Part shown: positions 35,441 to 42,863 of the stretch, one piece after another
Layout: every line of letters begins with the position of its first letter
How positions within the stretch are numbered: position 1 is the first letter of the stretch
NCBI RefSeq assembly: GCF_000009625.1
Contig: NC_002678.2
Coordinates: forward strand, 6,542,001-6,606,000
Reading direction: 5' to 3'
Length of the DNA: 64,000 nt
DNA from: Mesorhizobium japonicum MAFF 303099
GTDB taxonomy: Bacteria; Pseudomonadota; Alphaproteobacteria; Rhizobiales; Rhizobiaceae
Notes under the pieces: model-generated
The model's input: the letters and a program-made list of their open reading frames with translations, nothing else
Told to the model about the DNA's origin: nothing
Database searches by the model: none
Made by a program: the position numbers and the translations under genes

Positions 35441-36463
35441 TCAGCCAGCGGAAACGGGGTGTTGTGCGATCTCGCGGCGCGCGGCGTCGGCGATGTGGTC
35501 GATCTCGACCGGCGCGCGGCTGGCCTTTTCGATGGCCTTCTTCAGTTCGAGCGCATCGCCGGGATGCTTCGCCCAAAAGAGCTGGAGGCCGGCGCGGTTG
35601 GCGCTGTTCCACTTGACGACGGTCTGATGGTCGCTTTCGCGGATGAAGGCCAAGCAGCGGTCCATGAACTCGCCGGCTGGCACATTCTCCAAAGCCCAGC
35701 CGTCGCCCCATGACATCGTGATGGCGTCGTTGCCGGCAACAAGCCGCAGGCGGTTTTCTTCCTGCTCATGTGCGACGATTTCAGACGCTGCCATTTCCAA
35801 GACTTTGGCGCGATCCATCTCGGCCTCATCGTAGAGGCCGGTGAACTGCTCGGGCCAGCCGGCGCGCAGCGCCTGCATCTCTGCGCACTTGGCAATCATG
35901 AGGCGCGGCATCCGACACCAGTTGCCAGAATCGTCCAACTGCGGTGTCGCGCCATCGCGCAAAACGCGCTTCTTTTTCGGCTTGCCGCTGTCCTCCCAGG
36001 TTTCTCCGGTATCAACCATCTTGTAGGCGTCGTAGGGATACGAGATCGGTGCGAACTCGTCCCAATAGGACTGCCCGGCGACCTCGAACCACGCCGCAGT
36101 CTTCGCATCCTGCTTCCACAGATAGACCGTGGCCGACACGATGCCTTGCGGGTTCGTCTCGCTCTTCAACTCGGCGTCGAATTCATATGACGGCGGTTTA
36201 CTGGCCGGACGATAGTCACCGCAGCGTTGCGCTATGACGCGCTGGCCGTCGCGCGAAATGATGATCGTCATTTTGCGCTTGTTGGAGTCGCCCTTCGAAA
36301 AGATCATCGGGATGATCTGACCGAGGAAGGGGTCTAGGCCTTTCGCGCGGGCAACCTCGACGAACAGGTTGAATTCGTCGGTGTTGCAGTCCTTGGCGAC
36401 CGTCTTCTGGATTAGAGCCAACTGGCGCGGCGAATGCGTGTATGTCGTGATCGCGTTCATCAT
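35441..36463 (-). CDS. bet: Phage recombination protein Bet (RecT family)
   Basis: The 340-residue protein begins with a Bet-type segment (QLALIQKTVAKDCNTDEFNL, then FVEVARAKGLDPFLGQIIPM) and DGQRVIAQRCGDYRPASKPP, which match single-strand annealing proteins of the Bet/RecT family. It would anneal complementary ssDNA during phage recombination. AGGAGG precedes the ATG at 36463 (a second ATG follows at once). No partner exonuclease (Exo/YqaJ) is visible nearby. Confidence 0.88.
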   Translation of the reverse strand: MMNAITTYTHSPRQLALIQKTVAKDCNTDEFNLFVEVARAKGLDPFLGQIIPMIFSKGDSNKRKMTIIISRDGQRVIAQRCGDYRPASKPPSYEFDAELKSETNPQGIVSATVYLWKQDAKTAAWFEVAGQSYWDEFAPISYPYDAYKMVDTGETWEDSGKPKKKRVLRDGATPQLDDSGNWCRMPRLMIAKCAEMQALRAGWPEQFTGLYDEAEMDRAKVLEMAASEIVAHEQEENRLRLVAGNDAITMSWGDGWALENVPAGEFMDRCLAFIRESDHQTVVKWNSANRAGLQLFWAKHPGDALELKKAIEKASRAPVEIDHIADAARREIAQHPVSAG

Positions 36464-36984
36464 TTCCTCCTGATGGATAGTGAGACTGTGCCGTTGTCGA
36501 GCGCAGCGCCTGGCACCTTGCGACCGCCTGCCAGGGCGGCCGCGAGCGCGCGCTTGTCGAGCTTCGGAGCCGGCCGCTCCTGCTCCACGAAGAATTCAGA
36601 CGGAATGTCCGCCTCATTCTCGACGAACAGTGCCGGCTTGCGCTTCGATATGAACACTGTCGCCGAAGGCAGAGGGATACTGACCTGCTCCGCGGCGATC
36701 ATCGCCTGCTCGATCGCCGCGCGAAGGTTTTCAGCGCGTGCCTCGATAGACTTCCGGCGATCCGCGAAAGCCTCTTCTTTGGCCTTCAGGCCGATGACCA
36801 TGACATCGAGGTTGTCGATCTGGTCGATCGCGGCAGCGACAGTTTCGTGCAGTGAGGTTTCCCCCTCGATGATGTCAGCGGCCAGGTCGGTATCGCCGCC
36901 GTGACCCGCATCCTGCAGCTGTGCGAGCAACCGCTTGGCGGCTTCAGCCTCAATCCTAAGCCCCCGAGAGACATCGATAGTCAC
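36460..36984 (-). CDS. Siphovirus Gp157-family protein
   Basis: A 174-residue protein with a long helical, probably coiled-coil N-terminal half (EEAFADRRKSIEARAENLRA) and a C-terminal PLPSATVFISKRKPALFVEN segment diagnostic of the Gp157 family. The family occurs beside RecT/Bet recombinases; its function is not established. It starts with GTG at 36984 overlapping the stop of the upstream gene, and its stop overlaps the Bet start. Confidence 0.85.
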   Translation of the reverse strand: MTIDVSRGLRIEAEAAKRLLAQLQDAGHGGDTDLAADIIEGETSLHETVAAAIDQIDNLDVMVIGLKAKEEAFADRRKSIEARAENLRAAIEQAMIAAEQVSIPLPSATVFISKRKPALFVENEADIPSEFFVEQERPAPKLDKRALAAALAGGRKVPGAALDNGTVSLSIRRK

Positions 36985-37187
36985 GACGCCCTCCCACGAT
37001 AGATTTCGCTGGCAATCCGGATGAACCGGCGGCGGACGATGTTGATGTCATCCTCGGGCGGGCCATAGCCGGCCTGCTTGTCGCGCTCGGCCTGTTCGAC
37101 GTACTCGCGAAGCAGGTCCAGTTGATCCAAGGGCTGCTTGCCCTCGATGGCGCGCAGGGCGCGGTCGGAGAAGAACGGCGAGAGCAT
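36981..37187 (-). CDS. Small prophage protein
   Basis: A 68-residue charged protein (LREYVEQAERDKQAGYGPPE, then DDINIVRRRFIRIASEIYRG). It is coupled to its neighbours by four-base overlaps at both ends in the leftward operon. No family recognised. Confidence 0.7.
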   Translation of the reverse strand: MLSPFFSDRALRAIEGKQPLDQLDLLREYVEQAERDKQAGYGPPEDDINIVRRRFIRIASEIYRGRAS

Positions 37188-37405
37188 CAGTCGCGCTCCC
37201 CGTCTGTGGCCAGATCGACTTCGAGCAGGTCGAGGTCTTCGGCAGGAATGCCGCGCTTCAACTGGTCAAGGGTCAGCTGACCTACGCGGTAATAACGGCC
37301 GCCGGCAGCGACTGTGTACTCGGGGCCGAGAAGGCCGCCGAAAATCTTGGTGACGATGCGGAAGTCCGCGCTTTCGGCGATGGCTTGGCGAAGGTGGGCG
37401 TTCAT
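37187..37405 (-). CDS. Small prophage protein, first gene of the leftward operon
   Basis: A 72-residue protein (FRIVTKIFGGLLGPEYTVAA, GGRYYRVGQLTLDQLKRGIP). It is the promoter-proximal gene of the leftward operon, directly behind the operator pair at 37437-37485. GGAACGGC precedes its ATG at 37405. No family recognised. Confidence 0.7.
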   Translation of the reverse strand: MNAHLRQAIAESADFRIVTKIFGGLLGPEYTVAAGGRYYRVGQLTLDQLKRGIPAEDLDLLEVDLATDGERD

Positions 37406-37436
37406 TGCCGTTCCTCATCTGGTGTTAATGAGGAGA

Positions 37437-37485
37437 TTATGGAAAACTCATAACCGCGTCAAGAAGAATTATGGGAAAGTCATAA
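37437..37485 (-). promoter_or_regulatory. Leftward early promoter with two repressor-type operators
   Basis: Two 17-base sites lie here: TTATGGAAAACTCATAA (37437-37453) and TTATGGGAAAGTCATAA (37469-37485), centres 32 bases apart. On the minus strand the first site overlaps a CATAAT -10 element preceded by TTGACG at a short 15-base spacing. The same sites flank the repressor and cro genes at 40.2 kb, so this is probably the P-L analogue and is controlled by the same repressor. Confidence 0.7.
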
Positions 37486-37620
37486 ACATTTTGACGCGGT
37501 CGTTTGGTCGTGCGAATCACTGAAATGGCTGACCGGGTGTCTAGAACCGGCATTGGGAAGTTGGCGGGAGCCTCACACCAGCTTCACACTTTAAACACCA
37601 ACGAAAGGGATAATTCTGCG

Positions 37621-38370
37621 ATGGCCGAGACTTCAATCGAGTGGACCGATGCTACGTGGAACCCGGTGGCGGGCTGCACGATCCTGACCGCAGGCTGCAC
37701 GAACTGCTATGCGATGCGCATGGCCGCACGTCTCGAAGCAATGGGCACGGAGAAATACCAGGGCCTAACACGCAAAACCGGCGGCCGCGCAAAATGGACC
37801 GGCAAGGTTGTGACGGATCCAAAGTCTCTGGCCATCCCAGCCACCTGGTCGAAGCCGCGTCGGGTCTTCGTCAATTCCATGTCGGACCTATTTCACGTTG
37901 ATGTACCGGCCGACTTCATCCGCCAGGTATGGACCGTGATGGAGGAGACGCCGCGGCACACCTACCAGATACTGACCAAGCGACCTGAGGTCATGGCGAG
38001 CGTCCTGACGCGCGGCGAATTTCCTGTTTTGTCAAATGTCTGGCTTGGGACCAGCGTGGAGGATAGCCGCGTGCTCAGTCGCCTCGACGATTTGCGCCGC
38101 GTGCCTGCATCAATACGCTTCGTTTCGCTCGAGCCGCTGATCGGTTCTGTCGCCGGTGCCAACCTAACGGACATCAATTGGGCGATCGTCGGCGGTGAAT
38201 CGGGGCCGGGCGCCCGCGATATGGATCCGCGCTGGGTAGACGAGATCGAAGCCATGTGCCGGCGAAGCGGTACGGCGTTCTTCTTCAAGCAGTGGGGCGG
38301 CCGCAACAAGAAAGCGACAGGCCGGACATTGAATGGCCGTACCTATGACGAGATGCCAGCGGCGATCTAG
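37621..38370 (+). CDS. DUF5131 / phage Gp37-Gp68 family three-Cys-motif protein
   Basis: The 249-residue protein starts SIEWTDATWNPVAGCTILTA and continues GCTNCYAMRMAARL, giving the three-cysteine cluster C-x6-C-x2-C of the Gp37/Gp68 family, which resembles a radical-SAM iron-sulfur site. Later conserved stretches are VFVNSMSDLFHVDVPADFIR, YQILTKRPEVM and IVGGESGPGARDM. The ATG at 37621 follows AAAGGGAT. Its stop overlaps the stop of the convergent partner gene by four bases. The biochemical function is unknown. Confidence 0.9.
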   Translation: MAETSIEWTDATWNPVAGCTILTAGCTNCYAMRMAARLEAMGTEKYQGLTRKTGGRAKWTGKVVTDPKSLAIPATWSKPRRVFVNSMSDLFHVDVPADFIRQVWTVMEETPRHTYQILTKRPEVMASVLTRGEFPVLSNVWLGTSVEDSRVLSRLDDLRRVPASIRFVSLEPLIGSVAGANLTDINWAIVGGESGPGARDMDPRWVDEIEAMCRRSGTAFFFKQWGGRNKKATGRTLNGRTYDEMPAAI

Positions 38371-39188
38371 AACAACTGGCCTTGGCCGTTGTCGGTAGCG
38401 GCTTTCCAGAAGGCAAGCGCTAGTTCGTGCCGAGCGGCGAGCGTCAACCAATAGAGGTGCTGGCCGCGACTCCCCGTAATCAACTTCATATCGGTCGATG
38501 CTGCCATGCCGAGCCTGACCACCTTTGTTTTCCAGAGATCAAAAACGGCTCTTCGAACGTTCGTAAACGGCTGGTTGACATCGACCTCCGACCGCCAACC
38601 AGGGACGAACTTGTCGAAAGCAGATTTTTGCGCTCGAACATTCAGTCCGGTGTTTCGCTGCAGATCCATCTTGCTGATGTGGACCATCATGTCGATGCGC
38701 TTCCGTTTCGAGAGGGTCTCGACCACTGAGAAGTCAAACGCAGCGAGGTTATAGGGATCGACGAAGGCGAAGTGCAGGCCATAGGGGTCGAGCTTTGCCC
38801 GTATCGTCTTGGCAGTATCTTCCGCCTCCCCATGGAAAGCCATTACTGGCGCCTTGAGTCGCGTCAGCCTCTCGGTGGCCAGATCAAGCCGAGAGGCGTC
38901 AGAATCGGCGATGAAAACGGAACTGAAAGGCGCGTTTGATCGAAGGCTTTCATTCCAAGCTGCGACGCAACCTCCTTCGATGAACTCACCCGTGCGGCGA
39001 ATCTTAGAGCGGCCAGGCCCACAAAACAGGTCGATGTAGGTAGCGCCTGCTTTCCCAGGGCCGATCCACTTTGCCCTTACGCCGCGCGAGATCGAGACAT
39101 ATTTGCAGAGGAGAGCAATCTTATCCTTCGACCATGCCCCAACGTCTTCAACCTGCATACCATCGTCGCCGTCCACCAATTTCCCCAA
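38367..39188 (-). CDS. tcmP: Three-Cys-motif partner protein TcmP
   Basis: A 273-residue protein of the family defined by its association with three-Cys-motif (DUF5131) proteins. It has IALLCKYVSISRGVRAKW, then YIDLFCGPGRSKI, similar to motif I of Rossmann methyltransferases, and FAFVDPYNLAAFDFSVVETL, similar to a motif IV. It may therefore be an S-adenosylmethionine-dependent enzyme. The TTG at 39188 has GGGAGGGG just upstream. It is convergent with, and overlaps, the DUF5131 gene. Confidence 0.88.
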   Translation of the reverse strand: MGKLVDGDDGMQVEDVGAWSKDKIALLCKYVSISRGVRAKWIGPGKAGATYIDLFCGPGRSKIRRTGEFIEGGCVAAWNESLRSNAPFSSVFIADSDASRLDLATERLTRLKAPVMAFHGEAEDTAKTIRAKLDPYGLHFAFVDPYNLAAFDFSVVETLSKRKRIDMMVHISKMDLQRNTGLNVRAQKSAFDKFVPGWRSEVDVNQPFTNVRRAVFDLWKTKVVRLGMAASTDMKLITGSRGQHLYWLTLAARHELALAFWKAATDNGQGQLF

Positions 39189-39391
39189 ATCGCCCCTCCC
39201 AAGCCCTGCGCCGCAACGATCTACGCCGTTTTGTCCGTCAAGTCACAAGCAATCGAATTTGGCAAATCGCGGACCACTCCTGAAGGTACTTGTCAGGAGC
39301 CTCGCCAAGCAGACACCACGACCGGCGATTGACTCTGCCTCATAGGAAGTCTTTCCTATCTCCGTTAACAACGAGCGCCAGGGAAGCGACC

Positions 39392-39640
39392 ATGAGTGCA
39401 ATGTACGTCGTTCAGTCTTTCATCGCAGGTAAGCGTGACCTTCTGCAGGCCGATAGCCCAATCCAAGCCAACAGCACCAGCCACGCCAGAAGCCTAGCGA
39501 AGCGCTTAGCTGTCCGGAAGGCGCTGGTGGTCGCGTTCCAGCGGGAAGGGGATCCGAACACCGGCCAGTGGGAGGACGCCAAGCTTATTGAGGCGTTCGG
39601 CGCAGTTCCGGATGAAGTTCGCGAGATGGAACGAGCTTAA
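39392..39640 (+). CDS. Small prophage protein
   Basis: An 82-residue protein (MSAMYVVQSFIAGKRDLLQA, then ARSLAKRLAVRKALVVAFQR). The ATG at 39392 with AGGGA upstream is preferred; the frame upstream is not protein-like. Similar short proteins that begin with YVVQSF occur in rhizobial phages, to my recollection, without known function. Confidence 0.65.
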   Translation: MSAMYVVQSFIAGKRDLLQADSPIQANSTSHARSLAKRLAVRKALVVAFQREGDPNTGQWEDAKLIEAFGAVPDEVREMERA

Positions 39641-39662
39641 CCGGCGTCGAACAGGTGGGGCG

Positions 39663-39914
39663 ATGATCAAGGTAGAGGCGAGGCGCAAAGCCACGAATGA
39701 AGAAACGCTCACCCGGTTGCGCGGGTTGGCAGACACCATATCGCTCTGGGAGATGCGTCAGATCGTAGATCGAGACGCTACTTTGAAGCTGATTTTGCTT
39801 TTGCCGGAGGCTGTACTTGATCAGGCTCTGGCTGTTGGAAAGGCTTTGCAAGATTGCGCAGAATCTCGGCGTAGTTCGCTTGCAGATCGGGAGGGAGGCT
39901 ATCGAAAGTCGTGA
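39663..39914 (+). CDS. Possible small protein overlapping the repressor gene
   Basis: An 83-codon frame starting at ATG 39663 (EETLTRLRGLADTISLWEMR). The first half looks protein-like, but the second half is antisense to the 3' end of the repressor gene, so a full-length product is doubtful. Reported as a weak candidate. Confidence 0.3.
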   Translation: MIKVEARRKATNEETLTRLRGLADTISLWEMRQIVDRDATLKLILLLPEAVLDQALAVGKALQDCAESRRSSLADREGGYRKS

Positions 39915-40152
39915 GCAGCTCGCGATACTTCGAAGCCAGGTCGACCATAGGTCCAGTGCCGCGCATTAGCCACTCGAACCGGACTTTGTATTTCTTGGCG
40001 TAGATCTCGCCCTTGTCGGCCCTGAATCCGGAACTGCCGTTTTCGTGGCCAGAATAGGTCCCGTACGGCACTCCGACGGCTTCGGCGCCCTCGACGGCAG
40101 TCTCATACCCGGCCTGCTTCCTCGCGGCCACTAATCGCTCGTGCAATTCCAT
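39778..40152 (-). CDS. XRE-family phage repressor (CI analogue)
   Basis: The 124-residue protein has an N-terminal helix-turn-helix of the Cro/C1 type (LVAARKQAGYETAVEGAEAV, then GVPYGTYSGHENGSSGF). Only about 50 residues follow and there is no S24 self-cleavage domain with its Ser-Lys pair, so induction by RecA-stimulated autocleavage is unlikely. It is divergent from the cro-like gene across 71 bases that contain two or three operators. Confidence 0.85.
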   Translation of the reverse strand: MELHERLVAARKQAGYETAVEGAEAVGVPYGTYSGHENGSSGFRADKGEIYAKKYKVRFEWLMRGTGPMVDLASKYRELLTTFDSLPPDLQANYAEILRNLAKPFQQPEPDQVQPPAKAKSASK

Positions 40153-40174
40153 GTTCTGAGTTTGCCAGAAATAG

Positions 40175-40238
40175 TTATGAGAAACTCATTGACATTGCTC
40201 TATGAGTTTTCCATAATCTGAGTATGGAAAAGTCAATC
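40175..40238. promoter_or_regulatory. Divergent repressor/cro switch with operators and cro promoter
   Basis: Sites: TTATGAGAAACTCATTG (40175-40191), CTATGAGTTTTCCATAA (40200-40216, reverse complement TTATGGAAAACTCATAG) and a weaker GTATGGAAAAGTCAATC (40222-40238) that covers the cro start codon. TTGACA (40189-40194) and CATAAT (40212-40217) are 17 bases apart, an excellent promoter. Transcription would start about 40224, the A of the cro ATG, so the cro mRNA is probably leaderless; no ribosome binding site precedes the ATG. Confidence 0.75.
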
Positions 40239-40409
40239 GACGTGCGAGCAATCCGCGCCAAGCTCGGTCTTACGCAAGCGCAACTCGGCGACGCTGTAGG
40301 CGTCGACCAAAGCACTGTCTCCAATTGGGAGAACGGCATGCCGCCGCGTGGGCCGGCGCGGAAGCTTCTCCAGTCGCTAGCTGCAAATGCTTCGGAGCGC
40401 GCAGCATGA
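40224..40409 (+). CDS. Cro-like XRE transcriptional regulator
   Basis: A 61-residue helix-turn-helix protein: IRAKLGLTQAQLGDAVGVDQ followed by STVSNWENG. It is just the DNA-binding domain, like Cro. It is the first gene of the rightward early operon and its stop overlaps the next start in ATGA. The ATG coincides with the predicted transcription start and with a weak operator, so it may be autoregulated. Confidence 0.88.
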   Translation: MEKSIDVRAIRAKLGLTQAQLGDAVGVDQSTVSNWENGMPPRGPARKLLQSLAANASERAA

Positions 40410-41194
40410 TCGACATCACGGAAACCAGCCAGACAATTGCCGCCGGCCAGCTCCGCGCCTTCGTCGAACGTATTGAGCGCGTCGAGGAAGAAATCAAAAC
40501 GCTGAACGCCGACAAGTCCGAAATCTACAAGGAACTGCGCGGCGTCGGTTTTGACGTCAAGGCGGTTCGGCAGTGCGTCGCAGCTCGCAAGCTGGACAGC
40601 GCCGAGCGCGAAGAGCGCAACGCGATTTTCGACTTGTACTGGGAGGCTCTTACAGGCGCCTCTCGCGTGCACGTGCACGAGGAGCCCAAGGCGACGGTCA
40701 CAAAAACCCGCGCGGACAAGGCTTCCAGCGCGAAGACGGCCAAGCTGGCCACCGACGTTCCGCACGACGCCGAAACCGGCGAGATTTTCGAAGAGAATTC
40801 GTCCGCTCCGACCTCCTCCCCGGAGCAGACGGACCAGCCCGGCACGGAACCTCCTCCCTCCGTGTCGGGCGCCAATTCCGAGATACCTGACCACGCCACT
40901 TCGGGGGCTGCTGACGGCCAGCCCAGCAAACCAAGCTCGGAAGCTGCTCGCGCAAAAAATGACGGTCCGCAGAAGGCCGTCATTGGTCAGGAAGGGCCTG
41001 TACGGGGCCATTCCGAGCAAGCCGTCACCATTTCCGATGCCGACGTTCCGGCATTCCTCAAGAAGGCACCGTCGCCTGCGCCAAATCCCGATTGCCAGAA
41101 ACCGCAATCGTGCCGCTGGTCGCATAGCCAAGCCTCCTGCGCAAAGTGCGCCAACGACGCCGCCATCGCACGGCAGCGGGGGAGGGTAGCATGA
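40406..41194 (+). CDS. GapR/DUF2312-domain protein with a long C-terminal extension
   Basis: Residues about 8-85 match the GapR (DUF2312) DNA-binding domain: GQLRAFVERIERVEEEIKTL, NADKSEIYKELRGVGFDVKA. Chromosomal GapR is about 90 residues and binds overtwisted DNA ahead of replication and transcription. Here the protein has 262 residues: a disordered, Pro/Ser/Glu-rich stretch follows, ending in a cysteine cluster (CQKPQSCRWSHSQASCAKC) which could bind zinc. The ATG at 40406 overlaps the cro stop. This fusion is unusual. Confidence 0.85.
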   Translation: MIDITETSQTIAAGQLRAFVERIERVEEEIKTLNADKSEIYKELRGVGFDVKAVRQCVAARKLDSAEREERNAIFDLYWEALTGASRVHVHEEPKATVTKTRADKASSAKTAKLATDVPHDAETGEIFEENSSAPTSSPEQTDQPGTEPPPSVSGANSEIPDHATSGAADGQPSKPSSEAARAKNDGPQKAVIGQEGPVRGHSEQAVTISDADVPAFLKKAPSPAPNPDCQKPQSCRWSHSQASCAKCANDAAIARQRGRVA

Positions 41195-41376
41195 CCTGCC
41201 TTGCCATCTATCTCTACGCTGCAGGTTCATTGCTGGCGGTCCAGTACAGCCACGAGATCGGCGGCGGACGGCTGTCGATTGGCACCGTCGCGCTCGCCTT
41301 GTTCTGGCCTGTCACGATCCCCTTTGTTTGGTGCTGGGGCATCGTTCAGACGGTTATCGACGCGGTGCGGTCATGA
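41191..41376 (+). CDS. Small membrane protein
   Basis: A 61-residue protein with two hydrophobic segments (CLAIYLYAAGSLLAVQY and IGTVALALFWPVTIPFVWCW). It is coupled to the preceding and following genes by ATGA overlaps. Its early position argues against a holin. Confidence 0.65.
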   Translation: MTCLAIYLYAAGSLLAVQYSHEIGGGRLSIGTVALALFWPVTIPFVWCWGIVQTVIDAVRS

Positions 41377-41638
41377 GCGCGTCATTCGTCATCACTTGCA
41401 CCTGTGACGGCACCTGGACCGCTCGCGATCCTGAAACCGGGGCGTTTGCCACCGGAGCCACTCGTTCCAAGGCTGAGGCGGAGTTGCGCCGCCTCATCGC
41501 CACCGCGAGGGAGGCGGCATGATTATCGTTCGCCCCCCTCGTTGCTACCCGCGCGTCCAGTTCTTCCAGGAGCCTACGCGCGGCCTGACCAATCGTCTCG
41601 AACTCACTGTTTGTATCGTGTCTGTGGGGCCTTTCCAT
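41354..41638 (-). CDS. Possible antisense small protein
   Basis: A 94-codon minus-strand frame. Its first 45 residues look protein-like (SEFETIGQAARRLLEELDAR, then VATRGANDNHA) and AGAGGA lies eight bases before its ATG at 41638. The rest is antisense to the 49-residue plus-strand gene. Either this or the plus-strand frames between 41519 and 41637 may be real; I cannot decide. Confidence 0.3.
   Translation of the reverse strand: MERPHRHDTNSEFETIGQAARRLLEELDARVATRGANDNHAASLAVAMRRRNSASALERVAPVANAPVSGSRAVQVPSQVQVMTNDALMTAPRR
41373..41522 (+). CDS. Small prophage protein
   Basis: A 49-residue protein (FVITCTCDGTWTARDPETGA, FATGATRSKAEAELRRLIAT). It fits the operon's chain of ATGA overlaps at its 5' end. 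It competes with a minus-strand frame covering the same DNA (41354-41638). Confidence 0.5.
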   Translation: MSASFVITCTCDGTWTARDPETGAFATGATRSKAEAELRRLIATAREAA

Positions 41639-42074
41639 GTTGTTCGATCCTCTTTGGAGCCGCCACCAGGCGGGCTCTCTGCTCTTCCGCGAAGTCGACC
41701 CGATGTCGACGCCCCGGCTGGCTGGACTTCAATCCAGCATGGGGCACCACAGAATGTCTTCGACCTTCGACCACAAAACTTTGCGGCTCGACATGGACGG
41801 CTTTTGCCGGTTCGCGCGGCGAGCGTTTCCGACGTCGACAGCGGCACATCTCGCCAGCGTCGTCGGCGCCACAATGTCGACGGCAGAGAAATGGCTCAGC
41901 GGCCACACACGACCATCGGGCGAGCATCTTGCGGCGATGATTTCCGCCTTCGGCCCGGCCTTCCTTGCCGAAGCAGTTCCATCAACCCGCCAGTGGGCCG
42001 CGCCGATCATCGAGCGCGCCAGGCTGGCTGAAATCTCACGGCAGCTTTCCGAGATCCTGGAGGCTGCGGAATGA
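41637..42074 (+). CDS. Prophage helix-turn-helix-like protein
   Basis: A protein of up to 145 residues. Residues from about 52 are convincing: LDMDGFCRFARRAFPTSTAA, HLASVVGATMSTAEKWLSGH, then TRPSGEHLAAMISAFGPAFL, which resembles a repressor-like helix-turn-helix followed by a helical tail. The start is uncertain: ATG 41637 has no good ribosome binding site, and ATGs at 41703 and 41736 are alternatives. Confidence 0.65.
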   Translation: MLFDPLWSRHQAGSLLFREVDPMSTPRLAGLQSSMGHHRMSSTFDHKTLRLDMDGFCRFARRAFPTSTAAHLASVVGATMSTAEKWLSGHTRPSGEHLAAMISAFGPAFLAEAVPSTRQWAAPIIERARLAEISRQLSEILEAAE

Positions 42075-42137
42075 TCCGAAGGAGTTTGCAATGCCAGCGT
42101 TCCAGCATTGCTCCCGGTACTTTGCCGCGAGGCCGAA

Positions 42138-42863
42138 GTGAGCGGCTATACCCAATCTGAAATCGACAGCATTGCCGGCTGGCTAAGGGCAGGGGATTCC
42201 GCGTCGAAAGCCGCCGCCAAGCTGTCAACCATGCGGGGCCGTGCGGTCTCACGCAATGCCATCATCGGCATCGTTCACCGCAACGCCAAGCTCGCTGCAA
42301 TCGGTTTCGGCCGCGCCAAATCATCGCCTGCATCCGAAGGGAGCAGCACTTACACGCCCGAGGAAATCAAGCTGGTCGCCGACTGCCTGAAGGCGAAGAG
42401 AAACTACGTCCAGATTGCCCAGCGGCTTGCCCTTAAGAGCGGGCGGATCATCTCTCGTTTTGGGGTGAAAAGCCTGATCCGGCGCACCCCCGAACTCAAC
42501 GAGATCGGCTTTAGAGGCAAGAAGGGCAGGCCGAGCGACAAGAAGAAGGCGGCGCCTGGCCAACTGCCCGGCAGGCTGTTTATCGCGGCAACGGCAGACA
42601 TCGATCGTGATCCGAGCGCATTCGATTATCTCACGCGGCCGGCTGTGCGTGCTTTGGCGTCGCAGCCGCACTTCGCGGCGATGCGGTTCGTTGACTGCCT
42701 TCCGGCCCGCTGCCGGGCTCCGCTCAGCTATGACCTCGAGGAGCGGCCCGGTCCCGACATGCTGTGTTGCGGCCATCTCGCTATGCCGTCGCGCTCATAC
42801 TGCGCCTACCACGAAATCAGGCTGACCGCTCGCAAGGCCGAGTTCATTGCGGAGGCGGCATGA
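42138..42863 (+). CDS. GcrA-like cell-cycle regulator of phage origin
   Basis: A 241-residue protein with two GcrA-type N-terminal repeats. The first is YTQSEIDSIAGWLRAGDSAS with AVSRNAIIGIVHRNAKL; the second is YTPEEIKLVADCLKAKRNYV. A C-terminal Cys/His-rich end (CRAPLSYDL, then CCGHLAMPSRSYCAYHEIRL) matches the GcrA sigma-70-contacting end. Host GcrA links DNA methylation to promoter opening. GTG 42138 with GAGG upstream is the favoured start. A DNA methyltransferase gene lies 220 bases downstream. Confidence 0.8.
   Translation: MSGYTQSEIDSIAGWLRAGDSASKAAAKLSTMRGRAVSRNAIIGIVHRNAKLAAIGFGRAKSSPASEGSSTYTPEEIKLVADCLKAKRNYVQIAQRLALKSGRIISRFGVKSLIRRTPELNEIGFRGKKGRPSDKKKAAPGQLPGRLFIAATADIDRDPSAFDYLTRPAVRALASQPHFAAMRFVDCLPARCRAPLSYDLEERPGPDMLCCGHLAMPSRSYCAYHEIRLTARKAEFIAEAA

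Noticed and set aside
41519-42031. A 170-codon plus-strand gene starting in an ATGA overlap
   Set aside because: The start context is attractive, but the translation is a shadow of the better frame at 41637-42074 in its second half and is low-complexity in the first.
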